A stretch of DNA of 64,000 bases from Trueperella pyogenes (GTDB taxonomy: Bacteria; Actinomycetota; Actinomycetes; Actinomycetales; Actinomycetaceae). Below, piece after piece: positions 19,408-30,408 of this stretch. A program made the translations under genes and the position numbers. The stretch is taken from NCBI RefSeq assembly GCF_001070855.1, contig NZ_JVLH01000004.1, positions 17,037 through 81,036 on the forward strand. Direction: 5' to 3'. The notes below the pieces were generated by a model, which was given only the letters and a program-made list of their open reading frames with translations, was not told the origin of the DNA and ran no database searches. Positions within the stretch are counted from its first letter, which is position 1; the number at the start of each line of letters is the position of its first letter.

Positions 19408-20820
19408 TCAGTCAACCTGCGCGCCTCGGTAATGAGGGTTCGCGAGGTTTTCCGGCGAAAGAATCGCCTCGACCTCTTCATCCGAAAGCAATCCCATCTC
19501 GGCAATCACTTCGCGAACAGTCTTCCCCTCCGCAGCAGCACGCTTACCCACAACATCTCCGAGGTGGTGCCCGATAACGTCATTGAAGTACGTGACAATA
19601 CCAATAGAGTTCTCAACGTAGGAACGGCAAACCTCGACATTCGCCGTGATTCCGTTGACGCAGCGCTCACGAAGAGTGTCGCACGCATTAACTAGAAGAT
19701 CGATCGATTCGAAGGTTGCCTGCGCAATAACTGGCTCCATGACGTTCAACTGAAGCTGTCCAGCTTCAGCGGCCATAGTAACAGTCTGATCATTTCCAAT
19801 GACCTTAAAGCAGACCTGGTTGACGACCTCGGGAATAATCGGGTTCACCTTCGCAGGCATGATCGACGAACCTGCAGCCATCTCAGGAAGATTAATTTCG
19901 TTCAAACCAGCGCGTGGTCCCGAAGCAAGCAAACGAAGGTCATTACAAATCTTCGACAGTTTCACGGCTGTGCGCTTAATTGCCGCATGCATTGACACAT
20001 ACGCACCGGTGTCGGAAGTTGCCTCAACCAAGTGGGTTGCAGCCTTAACTCGAGAGCCGGTAATACGGCGCAAGTGACGAACAACCACGTCCTGGTAACC
20101 AGTAGGAGTATTTAACCCCGTACCGATTGCCGTTGCACCCAAGTTTGTTTCCAGGAGAAGCTCTGCATTCACTTCAAGACGCGGATCTTCCTCACGAAGC
20201 GTAACTGCAAAGGCCGTCATTTCCTGTCCAAGCGTCATCGGCACCGCATCCTGCAGCTGAGTACGCCCCATGGTCAGCACATCACGGAACTCATCGCCCT
20301 TCGCGGCGAAAGCATCGGCAAGATCCTCTACAGCACTGCGAAGCCTCTCGATCTTTCCGTGAAGTGCCAAGCGAAATGCGGTCGGATAGGCATCGTTCGT
20401 CGACTGCGAATGATTCACGTGGTCATTGGGGTTGATCACGTCATAATCCCCACGAGGTAGCCCAAGCATCTCCAACGCGCGATTCGCAATAACCTCATTG
20501 GCATTCATATTGACGCTGGTACCCGCGCCACCCTGGAATTGATCAATCGGAAATTGATCCATGCAGGTTCCATGAGTCAAAATATCGTCACAAGCCGCAA
20601 CAATAGCCTCTGCGGTCTTAGCGCTGATTACATGGAGTTCACGATTTGCCAGAGCGCAAGCCTTTTTCACCTGGATGATTGCGCGGATCATCTCAGGAAC
20701 TTGGTTGATTGTCCGACCACTGATTTGATAGTTCTCAAGGGCGCGAAGCGTATGGATTCCCCAGTATGCCTCATCAGGAACTTCTCGCGTACCAAGCAGA
20801 TCTTCTTCGATTCGTGCCAC
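19408..20820 (-). CDS. aspA: Aspartate ammonia-lyase (aspartase)
   Basis: Cytoplasmic homotetrameric enzyme converting aspartate to fumarate and ammonia. About 470 residues of the fumarase/aspartase superfamily, with the signature [11 protein letters not shown] and the catalytic-site segments [10 protein letters not shown] and [13 protein letters not shown] 20820 ([10 protein letters not shown]) is chosen because AAGGAG lies eight bases upstream; earlier in-frame codons have no site. TNDAYPTA and [11 protein letters not shown] fit aspartase rather than class II fumarase, though the two are close. It is single-gene, with its own terminator. Confidence 0.93.
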   Translation of the reverse strand: MARIEEDLLGTREVPDEAYWGIHTLRALENYQISGRTINQVPEMIRAIIQVKKACALANRELHVISAKTAEAIVAACDDILTHGTCMDQFPIDQFQGGAGTSVNMNANEVIANRALEMLGLPRGDYDVINPNDHVNHSQSTNDAYPTAFRLALHGKIERLRSAVEDLADAFAAKGDEFRDVLTMGRTQLQDAVPMTLGQEMTAFAVTLREEDPRLEVNAELLLETNLGATAIGTGLNTPTGYQDVVVRHLRRITGSRVKAATHLVEATSDTGAYVSMHAAIKRTAVKLSKICNDLRLLASGPRAGLNEINLPEMAAGSSIMPAKVNPIIPEVVNQVCFKVIGNDQTVTMAAEAGQLQLNVMEPVIAQATFESIDLLVNACDTLRERCVNGITANVEVCRSYVENSIGIVTYFNDVIGHHLGDVVGKRAAAEGKTVREVIAEMGLLSDEEVEAILSPENLANPHYRGAQVD

Positions 20821-20885
20821 CTGTGATTCTCCTTGAGTTGGTGTGGTCGCAGACAATAACACCATTCTAGGTCAGAAGTTTGAGA

Positions 20886-21236
20886 CTACCTCACCAGCTC
20901 ACCGGCACTGCTCGCAATATCTCCGATGGTCACCCATTGGGATACCGCGGCATCCGGGATAGTGATTGCCAGTTCACGTTCGATGGCCGAAACAGCGGCA
21001 TAAAGAGATAACTTGTCCAGATCAAGCTCGCTCAATAAGGACGAATCATCGATATTCTCTGGAACTACTGAAGCGTTTGAAACAAGCGCATCCTGCACAA
21101 CCTGACGCACGTGCTCAGCGCGTTCTTCTGCAGCCTGCTCACGTGCCCCTTCAATTGCCTCAACAGGGGCAGCATCAGAATTCGAGGCTAAAGCCTGTCC
21201 CAGCGCATCGCCTAAAAGGTCACCGATAGTACCCAT
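20886..21236 (-). CDS. Acyl-carrier-protein-like protein lacking the phosphopantetheine serine
   Basis: 116 residues. The second half (SSLLSELDLDKLSLYAAVSAI... IPDAAVSQWVTIGDI) lines up by eye with actinobacterial ACP, where the conserved motif is DSL; here it reads DKL with Lys75 at the serine position, so it should not carry phosphopantetheine. The first half is an Ala/Glu-rich helical extension. It lies immediately before the DUF3145 gene in transcription terms downstream of it, a neighbour that in Streptomyces-type genomes sits beside the fatty-acid synthase fabD-fabH-acpP-fabF cluster. It may therefore be a relic or repurposed ACP. Its function is unknown. Confidence 0.75.
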   Translation of the reverse strand: MGTIGDLLGDALGQALASNSDAAPVEAIEGAREQAAEERAEHVRQVVQDALVSNASVVPENIDDSSLLSELDLDKLSLYAAVSAIERELAITIPDAAVSQWVTIGDIASSAGELVR

Positions 21237-21242
21237 AGATTA

Positions 21243-21743
21243 TTAACCTACGCGGTTAAGCCAGCGAACAGGCGCTCCTGCTCCTGCATGACGGAAGGGC
21301 TCGAGCTCATCATCCCAAGCCTGGCCCAAAGCCAGATCGAGGCCTTCACGCAGTTCTTCATAAGAACTTGCCTTTTCGATAGCTGCACGCACGCGGTCTT
21401 CGGGAACGACGACATTGCCAACGCTGTCCATCTGCGCATGGAAAATACCCAATGACGGCGTATGCGACCAGCGTCCTGCATCGCACGAGGGGCTGGCTTC
21501 TTCGGTGACCTCGTAGCGCAGGTGCTCCCAGCCGCGTAGTGCCGAGGCCAAGCGAGCTCCCGTACCGGCGCTTCCCACCCAGGAGTATTCGCAACGGAGC
21601 ATTCCCGGGGCAGCCTCTTGGGGGGTCCACTGAAGGTGAACTTCACTTCCCAAGGCAGCACCGACAGCCCACTCGATGTGCGGACATAGAGCGGGCGGCG
21701 TTGAGTGTACAAAAAGTACACCGCGGGTATAGGACCCTCGCAT
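21243..21743 (-). CDS. DUF3145 family protein
   Basis: A 166-residue actinobacterial protein, recognised by its opening MRGSYTRGVLFVHSTPPALCPHIEW and the segment PGMLRCEYSWVG. The start is ATG 21743 behind AGGAGG. The function of the family is unknown; in other actinobacteria it neighbours fatty-acid synthesis genes. The ACP-like gene follows seven bases after its stop, so the two form an operon. Confidence 0.88.
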   Translation of the reverse strand: MRGSYTRGVLFVHSTPPALCPHIEWAVGAALGSEVHLQWTPQEAAPGMLRCEYSWVGSAGTGARLASALRGWEHLRYEVTEEASPSCDAGRWSHTPSLGIFHAQMDSVGNVVVPEDRVRAAIEKASSYEELREGLDLALGQAWDDELEPFRHAGAGAPVRWLNRVG

Positions 21744-21829
21744 TGTGGCCTCCTGTGTTTGAGGATCGTCTTCCCCTACGCCCTCAATCCAATGCCACAG
21801 CAAACGGTGTGCATTCATTCTAACGCAAA

Positions 21830-21863
21830 AACTGCGGCGGATCGCGTGGGATCCGCCGCAGTT
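21830..21863 (-). terminator. Terminator after def
   Basis: A 14-bp perfect stem (AACTGCGGCGGATC at 21830-21843 with 21850-21863), 6-base loop; on the minus strand it is followed by TTTTGCGTT. It ends the proS-def transcript. Confidence 0.85.
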
Positions 21864-21891
21864 GCGCAAAGATCAGTTCGACATCTGTCTT

Positions 21892-22383
21892 TTAATAGTT
21901 TGCCTCGCGAATTTCACGCAGAGCGCGTTTACGCGTCTTGCGATCCAGTCGATCAATATAGAGCATGCCGTCAAGGTGATCACACTCGTGCTGAATGCAA
22001 CGAGCCATCAGTTCTTCACCCTCGATCACTACCGACTTTCCATCCAAGTCAATACCTTCGCAGCGGGCATACCACGCGCGCTCCGTGGGGAACCAAAGCT
22101 GGGGAACAGACAAACAGCCTTCGTCACCGTCCTGATACTCGTCTTTGCTGAGCTCAACGATCTTCGGGTTCAAAACGTAGCCGATCTCCCCGTCAATGTT
22201 GTACGAGAATGCACGCAGCCCCACACCAATTTGGTTGGCGGCAAGACCTGCACGTCCATCCATATCAACGGTCTCAAGCAAGTCTTCGACCAGTGCCTTC
22301 ACAGAAGCATCGATATCAGTAATGGGATCACAGGGGGTTCGAAGGACCGGATCACCGATCACACGGATCTCACGCAGAGCCAT
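21892..22383 (-). CDS. def: Peptide deformylase
   Basis: Metalloenzyme that removes the formyl group from nascent protein N termini. The 163-residue protein has all three family motifs: [13 protein letters not shown] and QHECDHLDG, which supply the metal ligands Cys and two His and the catalytic Glu. It is immediately downstream of proS, whose stop abuts its start, so the two are co-transcribed. Confidence 0.96.
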   Translation of the reverse strand: MALREIRVIGDPVLRTPCDPITDIDASVKALVEDLLETVDMDGRAGLAANQIGVGLRAFSYNIDGEIGYVLNPKIVELSKDEYQDGDEGCLSVPQLWFPTERAWYARCEGIDLDGKSVVIEGEELMARCIQHECDHLDGMLYIDRLDRKTRKRALREIREANY

Positions 22384-24195
22384 TTACTTACCCTCCCCCA
22401 TCAGCTCACGATGAAGCTGCTCGATACGCTCAACCGCAGATTCAACCGGAACCTCGAAAGACTCACCGCTTGCACGAAGACGAATCTCGACCTTTCCATC
22501 TGCCAATCCGCGGCCAATAACAACCGCAATCGGAAGACCTACCAGTTCCGCATCAGCAAACTTCACGCCGGCAGATACCTTGCGACGATCATCAAAGAGA
22601 ACATCGAAGCCATCGCGGTCCAGTGCTGATGAGATCGACTCAGCAGCCTCGAAAATCTCATCCGTCTTACCCGTAGCAAGAACGTGAACATCAAATGGTG
22701 CAATATTCGCAGGCCACGCCAAACCGCGCTCGTCACTGTTGGACTCAGCAAGTGCAGCCAGAACACGCGAAACACCAATGCCGTAAGAGCCCATGGTGAC
22801 AACCTGGCTCTTGCCGTTTTGGTCCAGAACAGTCAGGCCCAGGGACTTTGCATACTTGCGGCCCAGCTGGAAGATATGACCAACTTCGATGCCGCGCTCC
22901 AAGTGAAGCGGACCAGAGCCATCTGGAGCCTGATCTCCCTCGCGAACTTCGGCAGCCTCGATGGTACCGTCGGCGGTAAAATCACGCCCCATCGTCAGCC
23001 AGTACACGTGCTTCCCGGGAGTATTTGCACCAGCAATCCACGTGGTTCCATCAACCACGCGAGGATCAACCAAGAAGCGAATCCCGCCCACAGAATTACC
23101 ATCCTCATCGAGGTGGCGAGCAGGCGAATTCGGTCCTGCAGCCATGGGACCGATGTAACCGGGAACCAGCTCGGGGTGCTTTGCCAGATCTTCCGGACCG
23201 GCCATTTCAACTTCCGCTGGTGCGACCGAAGCCTCAAGACGCTTCATATCGACATCACGATCACCAGGCACGCCCAAGAGGACGACCTCACGCTCACCGT
23301 CGGGATGCGTGAGCGTGACGACGAAGCTCTTCAACGTATCCGAGGCCTGCCAGGGGCGGTCATCGCGGGGGTAAAGCTCATTGGAGCGTTCAACCAAGGC
23401 CTCGATAGACGGAGCATTGGGAGTTTCGCGCATCTCAAATTCGGGAATCCCATCGAAAGGAAGCGGCTGCGGAGCAGGCGTCACCACGGCCTCGGCGTTG
23501 GCAGCGTAGCCTCCCGGAGAACGCACAAAAGTATCCTCACCAATCGGGCTGGGGTGAAGGAATTCCTCGGAACGAGAACCACCCATGGCACCCGACATCG
23601 CGGAAACGATGACGTACTCCAAGCCCAGACGCTTAAAGATGCGCTCGTAGGCATCGCGTTCATTCTGGTAGGCAACATCCAGACCAGCATCATCAATATC
23701 GAAGGAATATGCATCCTTCATGACGAACTCACGGCCTCGGATCAAACCCGCGCGCGGACGGGCCTCATCGCGGTACTTCGTCTGAATCTGGTAGATCGTC
23801 AGAGGCAGGTCCTTGTACGAAGAGTACTGATCCTTCACCAAGAGGGTGAACATCTCTTCATGGGTAGGAGCCAAGAGGTAGTCCCCGCCCTTACGGTCTT
23901 GCAGCTTGAACAGGGTCGGACCGTATTCATCCCAACGATCCGTAGCCTTGTAAGGCTCTGCAGGAAGAAGCGCAGGAAGGTGGACTTCCTGAGCGCCGAT
24001 ACGGTCCATCTCCTCACGAACAATTGCCTCTACCTTGCGCAACAGGCGCAGGCCAAGAGGAAGCCACGTGTAGATACCGGGGGCAGTACGACGAATGTAG
24101 CCCGCACGGACAAGGAGCTTATGGGAAACAACTTCGGCATCAGCCGGATCTTCGCGCAGCGTGCGCAGGAAGAAAGAGGAAAGAGTTCTTAACAC
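22384..24195 (-). CDS. proS: Prolyl-tRNA synthetase
   Basis: Class II aminoacyl-tRNA synthetase (603 residues) attaching proline to tRNA-Pro. N-terminal start ([27 protein letters not shown]), motif 2 region ([27 protein letters not shown]) and motif 3 ([14 protein letters not shown]) are clear. An editing insertion domain between motifs 2 and 3 makes this the bacterial long form. Translation starts at a GTG (24195) behind AGGATTGAG. It precedes def in an operon. Confidence 0.96.
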   Translation of the reverse strand: MLRTLSSFFLRTLREDPADAEVVSHKLLVRAGYIRRTAPGIYTWLPLGLRLLRKVEAIVREEMDRIGAQEVHLPALLPAEPYKATDRWDEYGPTLFKLQDRKGGDYLLAPTHEEMFTLLVKDQYSSYKDLPLTIYQIQTKYRDEARPRAGLIRGREFVMKDAYSFDIDDAGLDVAYQNERDAYERIFKRLGLEYVIVSAMSGAMGGSRSEEFLHPSPIGEDTFVRSPGGYAANAEAVVTPAPQPLPFDGIPEFEMRETPNAPSIEALVERSNELYPRDDRPWQASDTLKSFVVTLTHPDGEREVVLLGVPGDRDVDMKRLEASVAPAEVEMAGPEDLAKHPELVPGYIGPMAAGPNSPARHLDEDGNSVGGIRFLVDPRVVDGTTWIAGANTPGKHVYWLTMGRDFTADGTIEAAEVREGDQAPDGSGPLHLERGIEVGHIFQLGRKYAKSLGLTVLDQNGKSQVVTMGSYGIGVSRVLAALAESNSDERGLAWPANIAPFDVHVLATGKTDEIFEAAESISSALDRDGFDVLFDDRRKVSAGVKFADAELVGLPIAVVIGRGLADGKVEIRLRASGESFEVPVESAVERIEQLHRELMGEGK

Positions 24196-24210
24196 ACCTC
24201 AATCCTAAAG

Positions 24211-24247
24211 CACAGCGGGCACAGGCACGAAGCCTGCACCCGCCGTG
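24211..24247 (-). terminator. Hairpin after the SRPBCC-like gene
   Basis: A 16-base imperfect stem (24211-24226 with 24232-24247, loop ACGAA) lies just past the SRPBCC-like stop on the minus strand and before proS. A short U-rich stretch follows. It probably separates the two transcripts. Confidence 0.6.
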
Positions 24248-24261
24248 GAGTATTGTTCAGC

Positions 24262-24771
24262 TCACAAAGCCTCTGCGGCTTCCTTCAAATCACGCAGCAT
24301 CGACATGGTCGAGTAGGACTCGGCACACACGCCGGCCCAGAGGCGCCAGATGGGAGTCGACTCGGTGGCCTGGTGACGCTCACGCAGGTGAAGGCGGGTG
24401 CGCCCATTGGCCTCGGGAAGTAGAGCAAAAGTGCAGGTACCGGTGTACTCATCCACTTCGTCTTCCCACTCCAGATTGCGTCCCGGAGCGGGAACGCGAA
24501 TCACCAGGCAATCACCCTCCTGGCGGATCAGGACACGCCCGTCCTCATCCTCTTCAAAAGCAGCATCGATGACTTCCCACACGCGAGTCGGCAGTGCGTC
24601 AATCTCTACCGCACGATCAACGACGACATCAGCATTCGGAAGCTCAAGATCGCCGGGAAGCGAGACCGAGGCCTCAGAACGAGTCAGGCCAATACGGCGC
24701 GGAAAACCCGTCGCGTAAATTGCGCCAGCACAGCCCAGGATTCCCAGAGCAGCTACGGTACGAATCTTCAT
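24262..24771 (-). CDS. SRPBCC-type protein with N-terminal membrane anchor or signal
   Basis: 169 residues. A short hydrophobic N terminus (RTVAALGILGCAGAIYATGF) could be a signal or anchor. The rest reads like the START/Bet v1-like SRPBCC fold (NADVVVDRAVEIDALPTRVWEVIDAAF, then paired strands, and a final long helix YSTMSMLRDLKEAAEAL). Ligand and role are unknown. AAAGGGGA precedes ATG 24771. It lies between ispG and proS, apparently as its own unit. Confidence 0.7.
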   Translation of the reverse strand: MKIRTVAALGILGCAGAIYATGFPRRIGLTRSEASVSLPGDLELPNADVVVDRAVEIDALPTRVWEVIDAAFEEDEDGRVLIRQEGDCLVIRVPAPGRNLEWEDEVDEYTGTCTFALLPEANGRTRLHLRERHQATESTPIWRLWAGVCAESYSTMSMLRDLKEAAEAL

Positions 24772-24850
24772 AACAAATCCCCTTTGATCAGGCTGTTACA
24801 CTCAATGTTCTTATACGGAAGGATACGTGAAATATTCGCGGTTGTGACCC

Positions 24851-26008
24851 TTATCGGACAACCGGCAGAACTTCGACAGATCCTTCGCCTTCTTCAAGTC
24901 CCATTTCTTCAGCAAGCAGGTTCGCATGCTTAATAAGGGTTGGGACAATGTCATCTTCGGGAACGGTTTCAACAACCTCCCCCCGGATGAAGATCTGTCC
25001 CTTGCCATTGCCTGAGGCCACACCGAGGTCAGCCTCACGAGCCTCGCCTGGCCCATTCACGACGCAGCCCATGACGGCAACGCGAAGGGGAACAGTCAGA
25101 TCCTTGAGGCCTTCGGTGACATTTTCTGCCAGCGTCCAAACATCAACCTGCGCACGCCCACAGGAAGGACAGGAAACAATCTCGAGGGTCTTCTCACGCA
25201 GGCCCATGAATTCCAAGAGCTTCGTACCGACCTTGACCTCTTCAACAGGAGGTGCCGAAAGAGAGACACGGATCGTATCGCCAATACCATCAGCCAAGAG
25301 CACGCCGAAAGCTGCGCAGGACTTAATGGTTCCCTGAAAGGCTGGCCCAGCCTCGGTCACGCCGAGGTGAAGCGGCCAATCGCCCTTTTCAGAGAGCAAA
25401 CGGTAGGCCTGAATCATGGTCAAAACATCGTGGTGCTTCACCGAAATCTTGAAATCGTGGAAGTCGTTTTCTTCAAAGAGCGATGCTTCCCAGACCGCTG
25501 ATTCGACAAGTGCTTCGGGGGTTGCACGACCGTACTTCTTGAGAAGACGCGGATCCAAAGAACCCGCATTCACACCAATACGTAGCGAGGTTCCATGATC
25601 GGAAGCAGCGCGGCAAATTTCCTTCACCTGATCATCGAACTTACGAATATTTCCGGGGTTCACACGAACCGCACCGCAACCGGCCTCAATCGCTGCAAAA
25701 ACATACTTCGGGTTGAAGTGAATATCAGCAATGACAGGAATACGCGATTGCTTGACAATGATCGGCAGCGCTTCAGCATCCTTATCGGTCGGGCAGGCGA
25801 CACGAACAATGTCGCAGCCCGCTGCGGTGAGCTCTGCAATCTGCTGCAGCGTTGCGCCGATATCGTGGGTCTTCGTTGTGGTCATCGACTGAACAGAAAC
25901 GGGAGCACCCCCGCCAACAGGCACATCCCCCACCATGATTTGACGAGTCTTGCGGCGCGGAAAAGGAGCTTCGTGGACGCTGGGCATCCCTAAGTTTATT
26001 TCAGTCAC
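24851..26008 (-). CDS. ispG: 4-hydroxy-3-methylbut-2-en-1-yl diphosphate synthase
   Basis: Iron-sulfur enzyme of the MEP isoprenoid pathway, acting after IspF. About 385 residues. The family motifs are [12 protein letters not shown] at the N terminus, and the C-terminal cluster ligands CPSCGRAQ and [12 protein letters not shown] chose GTG 26008 (VTEINLGMP), since IspG normally begins MTEINLGMP and a GGGAG lies upstream, at long spacing. With rseP and dxr immediately upstream it forms the usual dxr-rseP-ispG set of actinobacteria. Confidence 0.94.
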   Translation of the reverse strand: MTEINLGMPSVHEAPFPRRKTRQIMVGDVPVGGGAPVSVQSMTTTKTHDIGATLQQIAELTAAGCDIVRVACPTDKDAEALPIIVKQSRIPVIADIHFNPKYVFAAIEAGCGAVRVNPGNIRKFDDQVKEICRAASDHGTSLRIGVNAGSLDPRLLKKYGRATPEALVESAVWEASLFEENDFHDFKISVKHHDVLTMIQAYRLLSEKGDWPLHLGVTEAGPAFQGTIKSCAAFGVLLADGIGDTIRVSLSAPPVEEVKVGTKLLEFMGLREKTLEIVSCPSCGRAQVDVWTLAENVTEGLKDLTVPLRVAVMGCVVNGPGEAREADLGVASGNGKGQIFIRGEVVETVPEDDIVPTLIKHANLLAEEMGLEEGEGSVEVLPVVR

Positions 26009-26099
26009 CTTGTCATTATCTCCCACTTGTATGCAGCTGGCACCCGGGCCAGCCAGAGGCTGATGAAAACCGATGAAAGCTCGCAGTGCTGTGAGCGGC

Positions 26100-27329
26100 C
26101 TATTGCAGGCTGATTGGCACGACGATGTCTGCAATCATCAGCAGGACCGTCATCGCTACCAAAATAGTGCCCATCGTGTATGTCAGTGGCATAAGCCGCG
26201 CAGTATCGACCGGTGGCGGCACTTCTCTTCCACATACCCGAGCAAGGCCTCGCCGAATCCATTCGTAGATTGCCGGAACGATATGTCCACCATCGAGCGG
26301 CGGGAAAGGAAGAAGATTAAACACGAAGAGCGCCATGTTGAGAGAAGCCAGAATCGACAGTAATAGCGCCGCCGATCGCATCCAGCCGCCGCTGCTTGCC
26401 GTAGCATCAGACGACGTTGCATCTGCAGCAATCCTGCCGATACCGACGACCGACATGACGCCACCCGAATCACGGGGTGCACCCGTGAAAATCGAACGGC
26501 CAACATCCCACAGGGCAATTGGCAGGCGGGCAACAACGCTCACTGTGCCGGTAAAGGTCTCCCCTACGGCGGAGGCGACAGTTCCTACGCTGGCAGCTTG
26601 ATATTCAGTCCCCGCAATGACACCAATGCTGACGCTATCTCCCGATCGCAACGGATCAACTTTCACATGAAAAAGTTGGCCATTTCGCAGGTAGTCAATA
26701 TCGATACTGCCCTGTGAGCCTGCAACGTTTTGACGCATCTGCTCCCACGAGGTCACGGCACTACCGTTGACTCCTGTGATCGTATCCCCCGCTCGAATAC
26801 CTGCGGCGTATGCCGGCGCATCGACAGTGGCTCCCTGAGTAGTCAGCTGCTGCGGAACCTCACTCAGCGTCAAAGAAGCTTTGGGAATTCCAATTCCGAC
26901 CAGAGCAATCGATAGGAAGAGAATTGAAAGGAACAGATTGACCAGCGGACCACTGATCATGACGATGATCTTCTGTGCGGGATGAAGAAGATAAAATGCG
27001 CGAGAGCCGAAGCCTTCAGGAATTTCTTCCATGCTGGCCTCACGAGCCTCCTGGGCAAGGGTCGGCTTTCCGCGTCGATTCGTCGTTTTCACCCCGTCAC
27101 GAGCCGGTGCAAACATCCCTACCAAACGAACGTAGCCACCCAGAAGAATCGCTCGAAGAGAATAGGTCGTCTCCCCTTTTTTGACGCCAAAAATCTGAGG
27201 CCCAAAACCAACAGCAAATTCAGGAACGTAAACGCCAAATTTCTTTGCAGGAATCATATGGCCACATTCGTGAAGTGCGACAGAAATTAACAACCCCACG
27301 ACGATGACTAGAACACCGATAATTCCCAC
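26100..27329 (-). CDS. rseP: Site-2 intramembrane metalloprotease (RseP family, M50)
   Basis: Zinc protease embedded in the membrane, 409 residues, that cleaves transmembrane anti-sigma factors or signal remnants. The zinc motif is HECGH near residue 20, with a PDZ domain in the middle ([20 protein letters not shown]), and LDGGH in the C-terminal membrane part. GTG 27329 behind AAAAAGGA is the start. It lies between dxr (20 bp away) and ispG. Confidence 0.93.
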   Translation of the reverse strand: MGIIGVLVIVVGLLISVALHECGHMIPAKKFGVYVPEFAVGFGPQIFGVKKGETTYSLRAILLGGYVRLVGMFAPARDGVKTTNRRGKPTLAQEAREASMEEIPEGFGSRAFYLLHPAQKIIVMISGPLVNLFLSILFLSIALVGIGIPKASLTLSEVPQQLTTQGATVDAPAYAAGIRAGDTITGVNGSAVTSWEQMRQNVAGSQGSIDIDYLRNGQLFHVKVDPLRSGDSVSIGVIAGTEYQAASVGTVASAVGETFTGTVSVVARLPIALWDVGRSIFTGAPRDSGGVMSVVGIGRIAADATSSDATASSGGWMRSAALLLSILASLNMALFVFNLLPFPPLDGGHIVPAIYEWIRRGLARVCGREVPPPVDTARLMPLTYTMGTILVAMTVLLMIADIVVPISLQ

Positions 27330-27350
27330 GAAAATCCTTTTTCTTTCCTC

Positions 27351-28544
27351 TCACATGATGTGAGAACGAGCAGAAGCCTTCGCCCACTCTTGGGCGCCAA
27401 GAATATCGTCCAGCGTAGGCTCATCGATGCCTTGGTGCTCGGCCAGAACTTCCTCAAGAAGATCCACGATTGACAGATACGCAAGCTGTCCGCGTAGAAA
27501 TGCATCAACGAAAACTTCGTTTGCGGCGTTGTACACAGCGGGATGGGTCGGCGATTCACTAACAGCCGCACGTGCCAAATTTATCGCTGGGAAAGTCTGC
27601 GAATCAACCGGCTCAAAAGTCCATTCTTGTCGCTGAAGGAAATCCACCGGTTTTTCGATATCTGGAAGTCGCTTGGGCCATGTCAATCCCAATGCAATAG
27701 GAAGCTTCATATCGGGGGGCGAGGCTTGTGCAATCGTCGCCCCGTCCTTCCAGGTCACCATGGAGTGAACGATGGACTGAGGATGGACAACTGGGACAAT
27801 ATCCGAGGCGGGAACATCGAACAGAAGATGCGCCTCGATGAGTTCTAGGCCTTTATTGACCAGAGTGGATGAGTTAATGGTGACAACAGGTCCCATATTC
27901 CACGTTGGGTGCGCCAGCGCCTGCTGCGGGGTTACTTCCGCTAGATCAGCGCGTTTCTTTCCCCTAAAAGGCCCTCCCGAGGCCGTGAGAACCAATTGCG
28001 CAAGCTCACTCTTGCCGGTGACTCGCTGTGCGGTCAAACCTCTTTCGTGAACTCCGCTGGCAAGACATTGGGCAATGGCCGAGTGTTCTGAATCGACGGG
28101 GACGATTTGCCCATCGCGCTTCATTGCACGCCGAACTAGGGGGCCACCAACAACCAAGGATTCTTTATTTGCCAAGGCAAGGGTCGATCCGGCCCCGAGG
28201 GCGGCAAGGGTGGGACCAAGGCCAACACCGCCGGTAATACCGTTGAGGACGACTGCATGAGGGAAGGACCCCGCAATCTGTGTTGAGGCATCCGGCCCAA
28301 CCAAAATCTCTGGAATTTCACCAGCAGCTGCAGCAATCAGGCGCTCAAGGCTGTGCGCATCACCATCGTGGATGCCAACGACCCGAGGTCGATAACGAAC
28401 ACATTGCTCCGCCAAAAGCTCAAGAGAGCGGCCGCCAGCGCTCAGCGCGACAACCTCGAAATCGTCGTGGTGCTGGTCAATAACCTCAAGCGCCTGTGTG
28501 CCGATTGATCCCGTAGAACCAAGCAGAACAACCTGTGTACTCAT
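27351..28544 (-). CDS. dxr: 1-deoxy-D-xylulose 5-phosphate reductoisomerase
   Basis: Second enzyme of the MEP isoprenoid pathway, converting DXP to MEP with NADPH. 397 residues; the NADPH-binding start VVLLGSTGSIGTQALEVI, the active-site segments VPVDSEHSA and TASGGPFRG, and WNMGPVVTINSSTLVNKGLE are clear. It follows the DivIVA-like gene after three bases, so the genes are co-transcribed. Confidence 0.96.
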   Translation of the reverse strand: MSTQVVLLGSTGSIGTQALEVIDQHHDDFEVVALSAGGRSLELLAEQCVRYRPRVVGIHDGDAHSLERLIAAAAGEIPEILVGPDASTQIAGSFPHAVVLNGITGGVGLGPTLAALGAGSTLALANKESLVVGGPLVRRAMKRDGQIVPVDSEHSAIAQCLASGVHERGLTAQRVTGKSELAQLVLTASGGPFRGKKRADLAEVTPQQALAHPTWNMGPVVTINSSTLVNKGLELIEAHLLFDVPASDIVPVVHPQSIVHSMVTWKDGATIAQASPPDMKLPIALGLTWPKRLPDIEKPVDFLQRQEWTFEPVDSQTFPAINLARAAVSESPTHPAVYNAANEVFVDAFLRGQLAYLSIVDLLEEVLAEHQGIDEPTLDDILGAQEWAKASARSHIM

Positions 28545-28547
28545 GTG

Positions 28548-29099
28548 TCAGTTCACTGAAAGAAGGATTTCAACGGCGCGCCCAAGATAGGCATCGACCG
28601 GACCCATTGCATAGGCTTTTTTACCGCGCGCGGACTTGAAAAGCGCATGCCGCACATCATCAGCAGCCAGATCCTCACGATCGTCAAAGAAAGCTGCAAT
28701 CTGGTCCAAAAGGTCATCGACCTGTTCAGCGTTATAGCCGATTCCCGAACGGGGATGTGAAAAACGCTGTCCATAGGGGCGGAGCAGACGCGGATACAGT
28801 GTCGTCGCACGATCGGCTACCTTTTCGTACCAAGCGCCTTCGCCATTAACAGCGATGTGATCGGCACGGTCGCGCTGGACAAAAGCAGCTTCAAGTCGGC
28901 TCATTGCCGCATCTACCGCTTGGGTGTCATAGCCATTACGTTGCCTCGGGAAGGACGCTTGACGAACCTGTTCAGCACTGAACTGTTCAGCCGGAAGCCC
29001 TCCTTCATATGCATGACGAGCATCGATGAAGAACTCATCTACGGCATCCTTACCGTAACCGCGCCGGAAAATTCCCGTAGTCGGGAAAGCGTCGCTCAT
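28548..29099 (-). CDS. DivIVA-domain repeat protein
   Basis: 183 residues built from four copies of the short DivIVA-type motif, each Phe-xx-(3-6)-Gly-Tyr-xxx-xVD-x-hydrophobic: about residues 11-29, 50-74, 112-138 and 155-180 (GYGKDAVDEFF, GYDTQAVDAAM, GYNAEQVDDLL, AYAMGPVDAYL). No long coiled coil follows, unlike true DivIVA/Wag31. ATG 29099 has GAGGAG five bases upstream and overlaps the rlmN stop (TGATG). It is in the rlmN-dxr operon. A cell-pole or membrane-curvature role is possible but not shown. Confidence 0.82.
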   Translation of the reverse strand: MSDAFPTTGIFRRGYGKDAVDEFFIDARHAYEGGLPAEQFSAEQVRQASFPRQRNGYDTQAVDAAMSRLEAAFVQRDRADHIAVNGEGAWYEKVADRATTLYPRLLRPYGQRFSHPRSGIGYNAEQVDDLLDQIAAFFDDREDLAADDVRHALFKSARGKKAYAMGPVDAYLGRAVEILLSVN

Positions 29100-30337
29100 C
29101 ACTTCTCCTCTTCGTGTGCACTATTTTCACGTGCACTCTGACGTGCACGCTCACGGTTATTAACAGCCGTTGCGAGCTGACCGCAAGCCCCGTCGATATC
29201 GGAACCACGTGTGTCTCGAATCGTTGTCGAGATTCCATTGTCTCGCAGCGTCTTCACAAATGCATCCTGCGCCCGACGGGTGGATGCAGTCCAGATCGAA
29301 CCAGGAGTGGGATTCAACGGAATGGGATTGACGTGTGCCCATCCCTTGCCTCTCTTGTTGAGTTCATCTGCTAGCAACTGAGCACGCCAAACCTGATCGT
29401 TCATGTCTTTAATCAGCGCATACTCGATAGAAACGCGCCGACCAGTAGCCACAAAGTACCTACGCGCCGCGTCCAGAAGCTCCCCGACTTTCCATCTGGA
29501 ATTAATAGGAATGAGCTCATCGCGAAGGTCATCATCCGGTGTGTGCAGTGAGACCGCAAGAGTCACCGGAAGACCTTCTTGAGAGAGACGATCAATTGCG
29601 GGAACCAAGCCAACCGTTGAAACCGTCACGTTCCGTGCAGACATCCCAAAACCGGCAGGTGCGGGATCGATAATGCGGTGAAGAGCTGCGACTACTGCCT
29701 TGTAGTTGGCTAAAGGCTCCCCCATTCCCATGAAGACCACATTTGACAGGTGTGTTGGAGAGCCCCCAACCAGCCCTTCTTCACATGCTTGGTGGGCAGC
29801 ACGCACTTGGTCAATAATCTCTGCGGTTGAAAGATTTCGGGTGAGCCCCATCTGCCCCGTAGCGCAGAAAGGACAACCCATGCCGCATCCAGCTTGGGAA
29901 GAGATGCAGAGCGTCGTACGGTCGGTATAGCGCATCAAAACAGATTCGACGCGGGCACCATCATAAAGTTCCCATAGGTGCTTGAGCGTTTCCCCGCCAT
30001 CAGCTTCCAGAACAGCAACCTCACGGACAAGAGATGGAAGGAGAGTCGATGCAATAAGATCGTGGGCGCTCTTTGGCACGTCCGTCATGAAAGCAGGATC
30101 GCTGATATGACGCTCAAAGTAGTGGCGCGACAACTGATCAGCGCGGAAGGAAGGAAGTCCGGCCTCGGAGACAAACTCCTTGCGTTCCTTCTGATCAAAA
30201 TCTGCAAGGTGGCGAGGAGCCTTACCGCGCCGACGCGCTGCAAAAGTAACTCGAGGCTTCGCATCAGGCGAGGTCGCACCCTCTGGTAACTGGTCGGTTG
30301 GGCGAACTTCTCGTCTTGCTCGATTGGTTGTGCTCAT
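29099..30337 (-). CDS. rlmN: 23S rRNA (adenine2503-C2)-methyltransferase, radical SAM
   Basis: Dual-specificity radical-SAM enzyme methylating A2503 of 23S rRNA and A37 of some tRNAs. 412 residues. The [4Fe-4S] ligands are in [26 protein letters not shown] is typical; the C-terminal catalytic Cys is in GACGQL. ATG 30337 follows GAGGAGGAG. The N terminus has an extra basic stretch of about 40 residues. Confidence 0.95.
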   Translation of the reverse strand: MSTTNRARREVRPTDQLPEGATSPDAKPRVTFAARRRGKAPRHLADFDQKERKEFVSEAGLPSFRADQLSRHYFERHISDPAFMTDVPKSAHDLIASTLLPSLVREVAVLEADGGETLKHLWELYDGARVESVLMRYTDRTTLCISSQAGCGMGCPFCATGQMGLTRNLSTAEIIDQVRAAHQACEEGLVGGSPTHLSNVVFMGMGEPLANYKAVVAALHRIIDPAPAGFGMSARNVTVSTVGLVPAIDRLSQEGLPVTLAVSLHTPDDDLRDELIPINSRWKVGELLDAARRYFVATGRRVSIEYALIKDMNDQVWRAQLLADELNKRGKGWAHVNPIPLNPTPGSIWTASTRRAQDAFVKTLRDNGISTTIRDTRGSDIDGACGQLATAVNNRERARQSARENSAHEEEK

Positions 30338-30408
30338 TCGTTGCTCCTCCTCTCCCCGTGCATAGCCTAGTCGCATGCACCCTCAAGTGCTTTCATTCAG
30401 ATGCGAAC

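Noticed and set aside
22684..24192. Long open frame on the plus strand opposite proS (502 codons)
   Set aside because: Antisense shadow; ProS motifs are intact on the other strand.
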